From contig NZ_CANDNZ010000003.1 of NCBI RefSeq assembly GCF_947387555.1, positions 310,001 through 374,000 on the forward strand: a stretch of DNA of 64,000 bases. Direction: 5' to 3'. The translations under genes were made by a program, and so were the position numbers. The first letter of the stretch is position 1; each line of letters opens with the position of its first letter. Positions 54,438 to 63,846 of the stretch are shown piece by piece. Origin of the DNA: Thalassomonas sp. RHCl1. GTDB lineage: Bacteria > Pseudomonadota > Gammaproteobacteria > Enterobacterales > Alteromonadaceae. The notes beneath the pieces were generated by a model that saw nothing but the letters and a program-made list of their open reading frames with translations, was not told where the DNA came from and ran no database searches.

Positions 54438-55438
54438 AGTTTTGCCGCCTGCATTTTATCTTCTCCTTTGGCAAATTCAGCAACAGCGCGGCCCAGGGCA
54501 ACATCTGTGATGATCATGCCGCTGTTATAGGCAAAAATTATTTCATCTTTGTGGCTACGGGCCGGTTTCTGCTGCTGGATGATTTCAGTTAAGGTGGCGG
54601 CGACTTGCGGCAATTGACCCTGTTCATCTAACAGGTCATCGCCGGTGACTTTCATTTGCCCTTCATCTGTGGTTATCACCCGATCGGCTTTATGCAGCAC
54701 GTCTTTTTCTATGCCGTAACCCACCAAAATAACCACAGCGCCGGGTTTTAACCATTCATGGCGAATATTCTCTTTTGCCGATAATCCTGTAACCGCTAAA
54801 ATAATGTCGGCATCGCGCACCGCGGCTTCTAAATCGCTTGATACTTCCACTTCGCGCTCGGGAAAACGGCTGGTTACATTCTCCTGCACCGCCGCTACGC
54901 CGGCCTGGTAGCTGCCGTGGACAATTAAACGGGATAATTGCGGCATGGCCGTTACCAGCATAGGTAAGGCGATCTGCCCCTGTTCGCCGCTGCCGACAAC
55001 CAGGGCGGTTTTGGCATCCGGGGTGGCCGCGGCTTTGGCAAACAATGCCGAGGTTGCCGAGGTGCGCATCGGTCCCAGTTGCTTGACATCCATTAAGGCC
55101 AGCGGCTGGCCGGTCAGGTCATCGCATAAAAAGATAAAGGAGTAGAATTGATATGACCCCCGGCTGCGGTCGGGATCAAATTCATAGACCACTTTAAAGC
55201 CCACTGTCTGGCTGCCGGCATCCCTGCCCGCCATGCTGTAGGCAATGGAATGGCCGTCTTGTGGGGTCATGATCACTTTTAGCGGATTATTAGAATCCGG
55301 GTGGTCTATGGCTCTAAAAGCCTGCTCAACCACCTCGAGCACCCGCGAATAGGGAAAGTTTAATTGTGCCAGGGTGTCGGCATTTAAAATCGGTAAATGC
55401 TGCATTGGCTCTTTGTTGCCTGTGTTCTCTGCGTTCAT
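54431..55438 (-). CDS. sbnB: SbnB-like N-(2-amino-2-carboxyethyl)-L-glutamate dehydrogenase
   Basis: 335 residues, ornithine cyclodeaminase/mu-crystallin fold. It has LVVGSGEQGQIAL (NAD-binding loop, GSGEQG at 149-154), VGFKVVYEFDP and a Rossmann end PGAVVILVGYG. SbnB oxidises the SbnA product (ACEGA) with NAD to release L-2,3-diaminopropionate and 2-oxoglutarate. Length equals that of the family. It starts 1 base after the sbnA-like stop, with AAGGAG inside sbnA. The gene order sbnA-sbnB is strong evidence that diaminopropionate is made here. Confidence 0.88.
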   Translation of the reverse strand: MNAENTGNKEPMQHLPILNADTLAQLNFPYSRVLEVVEQAFRAIDHPDSNNPLKVIMTPQDGHSIAYSMAGRDAGSQTVGFKVVYEFDPDRSRGSYQFYSFIFLCDDLTGQPLALMDVKQLGPMRTSATSALFAKAAATPDAKTALVVGSGEQGQIALPMLVTAMPQLSRLIVHGSYQAGVAAVQENVTSRFPEREVEVSSDLEAAVRDADIILAVTGLSAKENIRHEWLKPGAVVILVGYGIEKDVLHKADRVITTDEGQMKVTGDDLLDEQGQLPQVAATLTEIIQQQKPARSHKDEIIFAYNSGMIITDVALGRAVAEFAKGEDKMQAAKLW

Positions 55439-55439
55439 C

Positions 55440-56483
55440 TTATTCTCCTTGTTTAGTTGTTAACTGCTGAAAAAGTGCGTCTAATTCGTTATCGATGGCG
55501 GGCGCTATCAGTTGGTGGTTTTGCATCCAGTCATCGTTGAAAACCGTGTCTAAATATTTTTCCCCGCCGTCACATACCAGGGCGACCATAGTGCTGTTGG
55601 CAGGCGCCTTTTTAAGCTGTTGCAGCGCTTGATAAATAACGCCACCGGCCGAGCCCCCCACCATTAAGGCGTATTTTTTTGCCAGGTAACGGGCGGTATT
55701 AAAGGCTTGCTGATCGGAAACTTTTAAACCGTTATCGATTAGGCCATATTCAATCACCGGGCCTATTTCTGCCCCTTCCGGCGTGCCTGTGCCAGACTGG
55801 TGGTAAGGTTTACCCGGGCCGCCAAAAATTACCGACCCCTCGGGCTCAACCCCGGTAACCTCAAGCTGATGGCAGCCCAAGTCGCGCAATTCCCGGGTTG
55901 TGCCGCAAATAGAGCCGCCGGTGCCGACAGCGGCAACTAAATGGCTGATATCCTTGCCGAGATCTGTAACCAGTTCCCGGGCAAGGTCGATATAACCCCG
56001 GCTGTTGGCAAAGTTTCTATGTTGTGCGGTCCAAAAGGCGCCTTGATCTTCGGCTAAGGTTTGTGCCATGTCATCGCGCACATGGGTGGATAACTCATCA
56101 CAGCCCTGCTCGCTGACACAAATGACTTCGGCGCCAAAGGCTTTCATGTTGCTGATTTTCTCCTTGGCAGCGTGGTTATCAACCAGGGCGGTAAAGCGGT
56201 AGCCGCGCTCGGCACACAGCATTGCCAAGCCGGTACCGGTGTTACCGGACGTTGATTCAACCACCCAGCCTCCGGGTTTAAGCAGGCCCTGCTCTTGCGC
56301 TTCATCCAGCATGGCTTTCGCCATGCGTATTTTGGCGCTGCCGGTAGGGTTGAATTGCTCCAGTTTCAGCAGCAGGCGGCTGCCATCCGTGGTTTTTATC
56401 AGTTCCACTAAGGGGGTATTTCCTATGTTTTGCGACAGTTTGGGTGAATTTTGGCCGCAAAAAGCCTGTGCATCTATTGTCAT
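55440..56483 (-). CDS. sbnA: SbnA-like N-(2-amino-2-carboxyethyl)-L-glutamate synthase
   Basis: 347 residues of the cysteine-synthase fold. GNTPLVEL opens the fold, PLP Lys51 lies in NPTGSAKIRMA, and STSGNTGTGLAM binds phosphate/carboxylate; VGTGGSICGTTREL and the C-terminal VCDGGEKYLDT are kept. SbnA joins O-phosphoserine and glutamate. Presence beside an SbnB homologue, not beside CysE, argues against plain cysteine synthase. The preceding 85 bases contain a tandem repeat. CGGAG lies before the ATG. Confidence 0.87.
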   Translation of the reverse strand: MTIDAQAFCGQNSPKLSQNIGNTPLVELIKTTDGSRLLLKLEQFNPTGSAKIRMAKAMLDEAQEQGLLKPGGWVVESTSGNTGTGLAMLCAERGYRFTALVDNHAAKEKISNMKAFGAEVICVSEQGCDELSTHVRDDMAQTLAEDQGAFWTAQHRNFANSRGYIDLARELVTDLGKDISHLVAAVGTGGSICGTTRELRDLGCHQLEVTGVEPEGSVIFGGPGKPYHQSGTGTPEGAEIGPVIEYGLIDNGLKVSDQQAFNTARYLAKKYALMVGGSAGGVIYQALQQLKKAPANSTMVALVCDGGEKYLDTVFNDDWMQNHQLIAPAIDNELDALFQQLTTKQGE

Positions 56484-56533
56484 ATATGCGCTCCGTAAGT
56501 GTTAAGTTGTAGTATTAGCTGCTGGCTTTGGCT

Positions 56534-56590
56534 GCCAGCTATTTATTGATTATCTAATTGCCAGCTATTTATTGATTATCTAATTGCCAG
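56534..56590. repeat. 26-bp tandem duplication at the 3' end of the decarboxylase gene
   Basis: GCCAGCTATTTATTGATTAT plus CTAATT occurs at 56534-56559 and again at 56560-56585, followed by a partial third copy. The decarboxylase stop (56569) lies inside the second unit. Typical of slipped-strand duplication; the gene is not broken by it. Confidence 0.85.
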
Positions 56591-57933
56591 GTAATGGTCT
56601 CTCCGGCCAAACTGACCGCTATTTTCCGGGGGGGACTGGTTGAATGAAAAGCCGACTCATTGGAGTCCATCTGGTAACCGGCGGTATTGATATAGGCGAT
56701 GAGATCCTGCTTTTTCGGATATTGCTCAAAGGAAATAAAACGCCAGCTGAGCATGTCATCGTCCAGGCAAGTGTTACCGCCGATGGCGACTTTATACAGG
56801 GACTCTGCGCCGGTATCTGCGAGCGGTATGTTCTCCCTGGATGGGATTAACAGCGGCGAAGGCAGGAATTCACTGTTAAACCACTGCTCCGACAGTGAAA
56901 AACTCATGCCTTTAACGGTTGCTATATGACAATCAGAGGTGCCCGCGACGGGTTTGCAACCCTGCACCGAAAATAAACTGATACCCGCCTGATCGAGCAA
57001 GGCACGCCCGGGCTCCAGCATCAAGCACAGAGATAGCTCCCGAAGGCGCTGACCAAGCATCTGCTGCTGTTCGTTTTTTTGCTGCAAGACTTGCTCAAGC
57101 GCATCGGGCCCGGTACAGGGGTTGTGATAGGGATAAAAACCGGCAAAGGTTTTACTGCCGTGAAAAGCCTCATAGTCCAGCGACTGTTGCCAGCTATCGT
57201 CAGCCAGGTAGGATACCGCAAAGCCGCCGCCAATATTGATGTGGTTGCATTTAAACCCTAATTGCTGTGCCTGGACAATATAATCAATGAGTTGATGGCC
57301 TGCTTCGCCCCGTTGCGCGGTAGAATATCCCGATAAATGGCAGCTGAAACCTTGCAAATAAATATGCTCGCGCCACTGAAAACACAGGGAAAATGCCTGA
57401 TCCAATTCAGCTGTCGCTAAACCGAAGCGGCTTTTCTTCTGGCTTTGCGGGCGTATCCTCAACAAAATTCGCACCCCGCGGGTTTGCTTGGCCAAACGGG
57501 CCAGGCAAACCAGATCTTTTAATTCATTGAGGGAGTCGATGGCAATTAATGCATTATGGGCGATGGCCAGGCTTAATAGCCGGTCGCATTTATGCGGCCC
57601 GGAAAGGCCGATGTCATCACCTTTAATGCCCGCCGCCAAGGCCAGTTCAAATTCGGCAATACTGGCAACGTCGATGCCGATTTGCTGTTGGGCGCACGCG
57701 GCGGCAAAGCATTGCGCCTTATTGGCTTTTTTAGCAAACAACAACTTGTGATTGATGTTATGCCGGTCGAGCACCTGCTTGAAGGCAAAGATGTTTTGCT
57801 TAAATATCTCGGGAAACAGCAGGTGCAGCGGTGAGCCTAGTCCATTGATCCACTCCTGCAATTTATCCTTATTTACTTGCATCAGGGATTGGATTTGCGG
57901 ATGGCAAATGGCGTCAAACGAGGCTTGTTTCAT
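56569..57933 (-). CDS. Fold-type III PLP decarboxylase (SbnH-like)
   Basis: 454 residues from ATG 57933, which overlaps the ABC permease stop by 4 bases (ATGA) and has GGAG upstream; a longer frame runs into the permease gene. Alanine-racemase-fold barrel with PLP Lys69 (FAKKANKAQC), GFSCHLSGY, INIGGGF (glycine loop), EPGRALLDQAG and the C-terminal substrate-binding CLDDD motif. DapDC/SbnH-type enzymes remove the alpha-carboxylate of D- or L-amino acids or of citryl-diaminopropionate in staphyloferrin B. Here it could decarboxylate diaminopropionate or a conjugate. Substrate not provable. Confidence 0.84.
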   Translation of the reverse strand: MKQASFDAICHPQIQSLMQVNKDKLQEWINGLGSPLHLLFPEIFKQNIFAFKQVLDRHNINHKLLFAKKANKAQCFAAACAQQQIGIDVASIAEFELALAAGIKGDDIGLSGPHKCDRLLSLAIAHNALIAIDSLNELKDLVCLARLAKQTRGVRILLRIRPQSQKKSRFGLATAELDQAFSLCFQWREHIYLQGFSCHLSGYSTAQRGEAGHQLIDYIVQAQQLGFKCNHINIGGGFAVSYLADDSWQQSLDYEAFHGSKTFAGFYPYHNPCTGPDALEQVLQQKNEQQQMLGQRLRELSLCLMLEPGRALLDQAGISLFSVQGCKPVAGTSDCHIATVKGMSFSLSEQWFNSEFLPSPLLIPSRENIPLADTGAESLYKVAIGGNTCLDDDMLSWRFISFEQYPKKQDLIAYINTAGYQMDSNESAFHSTSPPRKIAVSLAGETITWQLDNQ

Positions 57934-59402
57934 ACCAGGGCTCCGTTTATTTGACCGCGGTTCATTTTTGTCAGCCGAAAAACCGCCAAAAAGATAAACA
58001 ATCCCGCCAGGGCCCATAAGCTTAAAAGGCTGCTCCAGGGGGGAACTACGGCTTGCTCCCGGTAGTGAAACTCAGGGATAGGGGTTAAATCCGGCAAAGT
58101 AATATCGGCATTACAACCGCTGCAAGGGGTAAAGTCTCCCTGCTGGTGTGCACTGACTATCCGCCGTTGGAAAAAAGTGCGTAAGGCCTGGTGATGCTGC
58201 AATACCTGTTCGATAAAATCCTGGTGACGCTTTAAACCGTTGCCGGATAAATCAAATAATGCCTGCTGCAACAAGGTTGCCGGTGAGATAAATTTAAATT
58301 GTTCAACCCGGTTTTGCTGTGCCATCAGCACCGCTTGAAACGCATCATCATAGGGCTGCATTGCCGTTTCGATAGCGGTGATTTTTGCTATTTTTTTGCT
58401 TGCATAATCAACAGGTTTTACCGGATCGTTATTTTTTGCCAGCTCCGGGTGATCCTGGAAAAACTGCGCCAATACCTGGCTTGACGCTTTGTCCGCGTCA
58501 TCGGATTTATCGCGCAAGGTGTCAACGTATTCGATACGTGACGGCGCGGTATTGGCCGTGACTATGGCGGTATTTAGTACCGACGGAAATATTATGACAA
58601 AGCCTAACCAGGCAATGGTCAGCACAGCTGCGTTATAAGCCGATGTGTTTCCCAAACTGATCACTAAAGCCGATAAGGCCAGCCAAAATGCGGCATAGCC
58701 CAGCACTAAAGCGATAAAAACAGTCAGTGACAATGCCGTTATGCCCTCGGAAAAAAACATCAGCGCCGCCAGGCTGACGGCAAAAAACGGCACTAAGATC
58801 ACACACGAGCGGATGCATAACTGATTAAACAACAGGCGCAGCGGTGATAATCCCTGCAGCATCAACAACTGCAGCTGGCCTGACTGTTTTTCCTGCGCCA
58901 GGGCATTAAAACCTGAGCTTATCAGCAGTAAAGGCAAGATATAGATGGCAAAAAATGCCAGATCAAATTTACCTATCAACAGCCCCAGCGGATGGACATA
59001 GTCATACTGGTTGATAAAAGCCTGTTTTTCACTGACCAGCATCCGAAAGAAATAGGGCTGGACATCACTTTGGCCAATTGCCGTCAAGGCCGTGGGCAAA
59101 GGGGGTTTAGTGGCATAATTCACCATGAGATAAAAGGCCTGGCCGCGTAAGTCATGGATATCATCCCACCAGTTAACCGGCGATGTTAATGCTTCACGTG
59201 CGGCTAATGTTTGTTGTGCATGGCTGATGGCTTGCTGCTGCTCTTGCCCGGCATTGCTGATAACTTCGCTTTGCAGCGCCGCCCATTGGTAACCGTTATA
59301 ACAGGCCAAAGCCGTAAAACATACCGTCACCGCGACCATGAGCCATAACAAGCGCTCGCGTACCAGGTTTTTAAGTTCATTTAGACAAATTAGATTATTC
59401 AT
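57930..59402 (-). CDS. ABC-2 type permease (DUF3526-type), second subunit
   Basis: 490 residues, with an N-terminal membrane helix, a long periplasmic loop (about 40-150) and five helices between about 155 and 290 (LLLISSGFNALAQEKQSGQL block), a second loop, and a C-terminal helix. It overlaps the preceding permease by 4 bases (ATGA). It pairs with the permease at 59399-60799 and the ATPase at 60793-61530. Transport direction is probably outward, as in the family. Confidence 0.8.
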   Translation of the reverse strand: MNNLICLNELKNLVRERLLWLMVAVTVCFTALACYNGYQWAALQSEVISNAGQEQQQAISHAQQTLAAREALTSPVNWWDDIHDLRGQAFYLMVNYATKPPLPTALTAIGQSDVQPYFFRMLVSEKQAFINQYDYVHPLGLLIGKFDLAFFAIYILPLLLISSGFNALAQEKQSGQLQLLMLQGLSPLRLLFNQLCIRSCVILVPFFAVSLAALMFFSEGITALSLTVFIALVLGYAAFWLALSALVISLGNTSAYNAAVLTIAWLGFVIIFPSVLNTAIVTANTAPSRIEYVDTLRDKSDDADKASSQVLAQFFQDHPELAKNNDPVKPVDYASKKIAKITAIETAMQPYDDAFQAVLMAQQNRVEQFKFISPATLLQQALFDLSGNGLKRHQDFIEQVLQHHQALRTFFQRRIVSAHQQGDFTPCSGCNADITLPDLTPIPEFHYREQAVVPPWSSLLSLWALAGLFIFLAVFRLTKMNRGQINGALV

Positions 59403-60799
59403 TGCTGCCCTTCCTTCTCAATGCGCCGCATTGCCAGATAAGTCGCCACCGCAAGTGTCACCAACCATTGCAATAAGCTCAATGCCGCCCAGGCATAATT
59501 GGCCATCAGACTTGTTATGTGTGGATACTGATAATGAAAAGCCGGAATTTTTTGCCAAAGGTGGTGATCCCCCTGGTAACCGTGCGCATTATCGGCGCCG
59601 TTATCTTTTAAATCGTTATTAAGGGTTTTTTGCATCAGGCGACGGTGTTTTTCCCCGGCCTGGTTAAATAGCTGATGATGCAGCAAGTCGGTTCCGGCTG
59701 CCGCCATCGACAGGGTTTGCAAAGCAATGAAGGGGCTAAACAGTGCACCCACCTGATAATGCTGGCTTTGTGCTTCCAGCTGGCTTTGCCTTTGGCCAAA
59801 TAAGCGGTCAAACACCTTGTCCGAATACTGCTCGCCAAACTGTAATTGCGCACCCGACCAGGCAAAAGGTAAATCGGCGACATCATCTACGCCATATTCT
59901 GCCAGGGTCTCTTGCTTAAAACGGGCAATGGCTTGTTGGCGCTGTGGGGTATAGACCTCGGATTCCAATTTAGACTGAAAGACCTGTGCCGACTCGGTCG
60001 GGTAGCGATGAACAGCATCTTCAATGGTAAATTTAGGAATTAATAAACATACCGCACACCAAATCACTAACAGGGCTATCAGGGCATTGCGTGTGGTCCA
60101 GGCATAACTTGACACGATAATGGTTAATAATGACCAGAGCAGGATATAGAGGCCGTAGCTTACGGCAAACAAAACACTGCGACCCGGATCTAAGCTGTCA
60201 GTTAACAGCAGGGAAACCAGCAGGTAAAGTGCGACAGGAAGCAGAAATAATAAACCTAACCCGGTTAATGACGCCACCTTAGCCATAAACAATTTTTTAG
60301 CGCTGACACCATTGGCCAATAACTGCTTTAAGGTGCCGGATTCGCGCTCTGCGGCTATGCTGTGAAAACCAAACAAAACGATTAATAACGGCAACAGCAC
60401 CTGGATAATAAATGCCGGGTTTAAATTGCCAAAGCGTTGCATGGGGATCGCATCCTGGATCGGGCGAAACAGGGTATCGTTTTTTTTGTGGGCTTCTAAA
60501 CGCAGTACCGAGCCTTGATAATCGGACAAGCCGGGATCTAACACCGCCAGCGGCGGATCGGGTTTGATAATGTACACCCCGTAATGGGCTGCGGCATGCG
60601 GCCCCTTGGCGCCCTGGTTTAACCAGCGCTCCCGCTCTGACTGGCTGACCTGCTGTTTCTGGCTTTGCAGCTGCTGATAACCGTGCCAGCTGGAAAACAG
60701 CGCACCGGCGAGCAGCAATAAGACGATGGCCCCCAGCCACATGGTGCGTCCTTCGCGTTTGCTTTCAAGCCATTCTTTTTTCAGGGTTATCATCAACAT
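59399..60799 (-). CDS. ABC-2 type permease (DUF3526-type), first subunit
   Basis: 466 residues with the same plan as its neighbour: start helix, long loop, helix bundle with FHSIAAERESGTLKQLLANG (the conserved E-R-E-S-G-T coupling motif), and C-terminal helix. Two possible starts, ATG 60799 and ATG 60793; the ATPase stop overlaps both. Confidence 0.82.
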   Translation of the reverse strand: MLMITLKKEWLESKREGRTMWLGAIVLLLLAGALFSSWHGYQQLQSQKQQVSQSERERWLNQGAKGPHAAAHYGVYIIKPDPPLAVLDPGLSDYQGSVLRLEAHKKNDTLFRPIQDAIPMQRFGNLNPAFIIQVLLPLLIVLFGFHSIAAERESGTLKQLLANGVSAKKLFMAKVASLTGLGLLFLLPVALYLLVSLLLTDSLDPGRSVLFAVSYGLYILLWSLLTIIVSSYAWTTRNALIALLVIWCAVCLLIPKFTIEDAVHRYPTESAQVFQSKLESEVYTPQRQQAIARFKQETLAEYGVDDVADLPFAWSGAQLQFGEQYSDKVFDRLFGQRQSQLEAQSQHYQVGALFSPFIALQTLSMAAAGTDLLHHQLFNQAGEKHRRLMQKTLNNDLKDNGADNAHGYQGDHHLWQKIPAFHYQYPHITSLMANYAWAALSLLQWLVTLAVATYLAMRRIEKEGQQ

Positions 60800-61530
60800 G
60801 TGCTTGCCACCCTGACATGCTCTAAATATAAAGATTCCAGCTGTACGTCTTGAATATTATTTCCGGTAAGCTTATGTACCAGCTGTCCCTGATTCATAAT
60901 CGCCACCGAATGGGCGTCTTCCTGGGCGCGGTATAAATCATGGGTTGCCATTAAAATGGCCACGCCGCCTTGGGCCAGCGACTGGATCAGCTGGCTAAAT
61001 TCATGGCTGGCCGAGGGATCTAAACCTGAGGTAGGTTCGTCTAACACCAGTGCTTTGGCATTTTTGGCCAGCGCTATGGCAATGCCGACTTTCTGGCGCA
61101 TGCCTTTGGAATAGCCGGCAATGGCCTTATGAATGGCATGTCCGGGTAAGTTCACTTTTTCAAGCAGTTGCTGAAATTGCTGCGGGCTTTTATTGACGCC
61201 GGCAATTTTGCTCATATAAACCAGGTTTTCTAAGCCGCTCAATTTAGGGTAAAGGGCGACCTGCTCCGGGATATAGGCCAGTTGCTGACGCGCTTTGACA
61301 ACATCTGTGACGGGATTGATGCCGCCTATGCTGACTTCACCGCCGTCAGGTTTTAAAAAACCGAGCAGGCAGTTGATGGTAGTGGTTTTACCGGCGCCAT
61401 TGGGTCCTAACAGCGCCAGGATTTCCCCTTGTTTTACCGTAAAGGAGATATCGCGCACCGCCTGATACTGTGCGAAATGTTTACTGAGATTGGTAACCTG
61501 TATTACCTTTTTTTGATTATTTTCATTCAT
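60793..61530 (-). CDS. ABC transporter ATP-binding protein
   Basis: 245 residues from ATG 61530, which has AAGGA 7 bases upstream; the longer frame to 61614 is rejected. Walker A LGPNGAGKTT, signature YSKGMRQK, Walker B LVLDEPTSGLD, and switch His in ATHD are all present. It powers the two permeases. 125 bases separate it from the TonB receptor gene, with a small GTATC/GATAC hairpin and no clear promoter or terminator. Confidence 0.92.
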   Translation of the reverse strand: MNENNQKKVIQVTNLSKHFAQYQAVRDISFTVKQGEILALLGPNGAGKTTTINCLLGFLKPDGGEVSIGGINPVTDVVKARQQLAYIPEQVALYPKLSGLENLVYMSKIAGVNKSPQQFQQLLEKVNLPGHAIHKAIAGYSKGMRQKVGIAIALAKNAKALVLDEPTSGLDPSASHEFSQLIQSLAQGGVAILMATHDLYRAQEDAHSVAIMNQGQLVHKLTGNNIQDVQLESLYLEHVRVASTC

Positions 61531-61655
61531 GACTCGATCCTTAAGGACAATGCCAACACCCTGCCCCTGAAATAGCCGTGTCCTGGAGCCAGTATCACTA
61601 GATACGGCCACCATCAGCTAGGACTATGATCAGCGGCGGGTATTAATCCTTATTG

Positions 61656-63764
61656 TTAAAATGCAACGCTGGCAGATAAAGAAACGGTACGTCCGCGACC
61701 CGGAGCGACCCCCCAATCAATGCCCTTGGCACCTGCCGATAACCAATATTCTTTGGCAAACAGGTTTTCTACTTTTAAGCGCAAGGTGGTATTGAGGGCG
61801 GCCAGATCGTAGCGGGCACCGGCATCAAAACGGGTGTAACCGGGTACTGAGAGCGTGTTTTGCACATCTTGCTGGCGCTCGCCAACGTAATAAATGCCCA
61901 GGTTGGCACTTAACTCCTGCATCATCGGCAGGCGATAATCTAAAAATAAACTGGCCTGCTTTTTCGGGACGTTGGCGGGACGGTTACCGTTTAAAACCGC
62001 TTCACCCTCAAGCCCGGTTAACTTGGCGTTCATTGCCGTCAGTGAAGCTACTACTGATAAGTGTTCGGTGATTTCGCCATTGATATTCAGTTCAAGACCG
62101 CGATGTGACTGGACACCGTCCTGTACAAAGTAATTTGTGATCTTGTTATGGTATTCAAGCATTTTTTCTATTTCAAAAACGGCAAGGGTATAGGTGGCCT
62201 TACCCAGGCGGTATTTGATGCCCGCTTCAAGCTGTTCGCTTTCCTGTGCGCCTAATGACTGGCCTTCGTTTATTGCGCCGCTGCCGATCACGGCAACACC
62301 GCCCTCGCCCGCACCTTCGGAATAACTCAGATAAAAAGACAGATCATCCCCCGGGTTATAATTGAGTCCCAAGATCGGCGTATTAAAGCTTTCGTCATCC
62401 AAGGTGACTTTTGTAGGGCGCTGGCGCTTTTTATATTGAATGTGGCGCAGGCCGACCGTTGCCGAGAACTGATCGGTAAAATTGATTTGATCTGTGATAA
62501 AGACCGAACTTTCTGTGGTGTCGGTACGGGTTGCTTGCGGGTATTGGGGAAATTCGGGTTTATCCGTGTGAATCGGGTTAAAAATATTGCCTACCTGATT
62601 ATCCAGGTTAAACCAGCGACCATCATGTGATACGTAATCGCGAAAGCTGATGCCGGTAACCAGCTCATGTTCAATCGCCCCTGTGGTTAAAGCGCCGCTG
62701 ATAAAGCTATGTCCCGACAGGGTACGGTAGCTTTCATCCGGGGTTACCAGGATCCCCGAAGACAATACATCCCCTTGCTGGTTCACTGCATAAATATCGG
62801 GAAAGATCGTAAAACGATCGTTGGTGGCATAAGCAAGCTGTGTCACCCACTGCCAGTTTTCGTTTAGCCAATAATCGGCTCTTGTTGCCAGGTTGAAGGT
62901 CTGTGTTTCATATAAAGCCCAGGGTTGGCCAAGCAGTACTTTACTGGTATCGACATAAGGCGGCAGCACCTTTTTACCTGGCTGGTCAGGATCTGAAGCC
63001 AAGCCAATCAATGGCTGAGAAACCATGGACTTATCCTGATAATCAAGATCGATACGCACCAATAAATCATCCAAAGCCTGCCAGTCGAATGCCGCGCTGG
63101 CGAAATACCTTTCAAGATCATCGCCGCCGTTAAAATCACCGGTATCTTCAACGGCGGCATTAAAGCGATAGCCTAAGGTTGAGGCCAGCTTGCCCCCGGT
63201 ATCCAGGTGCAGGTATTTACCATCACGGCTGCGTAACTCGGTGGTGACTTCAACAAAGTCGTCCCGGGTGGGTCTTTTGGTGACATAGTTCACCGTTCCC
63301 CCGGGGTTGTTAAACCCTGAGACCAGGCCCGATGGCCCTTTAAGTACGTCTAATCGTTGAATGTTTTCCAGCGGTACATCTTGAAAAGGTGCTACTGCCA
63401 AGCCGTCTCGGCGCAGGCCATTGGTCCAGTCCAGCTGAAAGCCCCGTAAACTGACGAAATCAAAGACACTGCCGATGGCGTTGTTTTGCACGGATGCATC
63501 ATTGGCTAATACCTCACCCAGTGTGCGCGCCCGCTGATTCAGGATTAACTCTTCAGAAAAGGATTGCACTGAGATCGGCAAGGTAAAGGGATCTTTGATC
63601 CCTAATGCCGCGGCATTAACATCCCGTGCATCATACAAAGGCGTACGCGTGCCGGTAACTTTTATTTTTTCTATTTCTTGTTGTGCTGAAACTTGGGCTG
63701 CAAGCGGTTGGCTCATTGACAGTAAAGGTATCAAGACACCGCTAAAAGCTAATCTTTTATTCAT
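61656..63764 (-). CDS. TonB-dependent siderophore-type receptor
   Basis: 702 residues from ATG 63764 (MNKRLAFSG). Signal peptide (1-24), then a TonB box-like EKIKVTGTR, a plug domain (about 50-160: RGFQLDWTNGLRRDG, LDVLKGPSGLVSGFNNPGGTVN), and a barrel ending SLSASVAF. The plug type is that of ferric- or metal-siderophore receptors. It is the first gene of the metallophore operon and lies behind the Zur-like box. It would bring the metal complex back in. No periplasmic binding protein or permease for uptake is in the window. Confidence 0.9.
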   Translation of the reverse strand: MNKRLAFSGVLIPLLSMSQPLAAQVSAQQEIEKIKVTGTRTPLYDARDVNAAALGIKDPFTLPISVQSFSEELILNQRARTLGEVLANDASVQNNAIGSVFDFVSLRGFQLDWTNGLRRDGLAVAPFQDVPLENIQRLDVLKGPSGLVSGFNNPGGTVNYVTKRPTRDDFVEVTTELRSRDGKYLHLDTGGKLASTLGYRFNAAVEDTGDFNGGDDLERYFASAAFDWQALDDLLVRIDLDYQDKSMVSQPLIGLASDPDQPGKKVLPPYVDTSKVLLGQPWALYETQTFNLATRADYWLNENWQWVTQLAYATNDRFTIFPDIYAVNQQGDVLSSGILVTPDESYRTLSGHSFISGALTTGAIEHELVTGISFRDYVSHDGRWFNLDNQVGNIFNPIHTDKPEFPQYPQATRTDTTESSVFITDQINFTDQFSATVGLRHIQYKKRQRPTKVTLDDESFNTPILGLNYNPGDDLSFYLSYSEGAGEGGVAVIGSGAINEGQSLGAQESEQLEAGIKYRLGKATYTLAVFEIEKMLEYHNKITNYFVQDGVQSHRGLELNINGEITEHLSVVASLTAMNAKLTGLEGEAVLNGNRPANVPKKQASLFLDYRLPMMQELSANLGIYYVGERQQDVQNTLSVPGYTRFDAGARYDLAALNTTLRLKVENLFAKEYWLSAGAKGIDWGVAPGRGRTVSLSASVAF

Positions 63765-63788
63765 TGTTAATTCCACGTTATAAATTTT

Positions 63789-63815
63789 CAGGGATGACTT
63801 AAGTACTCACCCCTG
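63789..63815 (-). promoter_or_regulatory. Hairpin in the TonB receptor leader
   Basis: 9-bp inverted repeat CAGGGATGA / TCACCCCTG with one mismatch and a 9-base loop, 25 bases before the start codon. It could affect translation of the receptor mRNA. Function inferred. Confidence 0.35.
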
Positions 63816-63846
63816 ATAGTTCCCAGTAAATAATACATCTCTAAAG

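Noticed and set aside
56534-56590. CRISPR-like repeat
   Set aside because: Only two adjacent copies without spacers; it is a tandem duplication.
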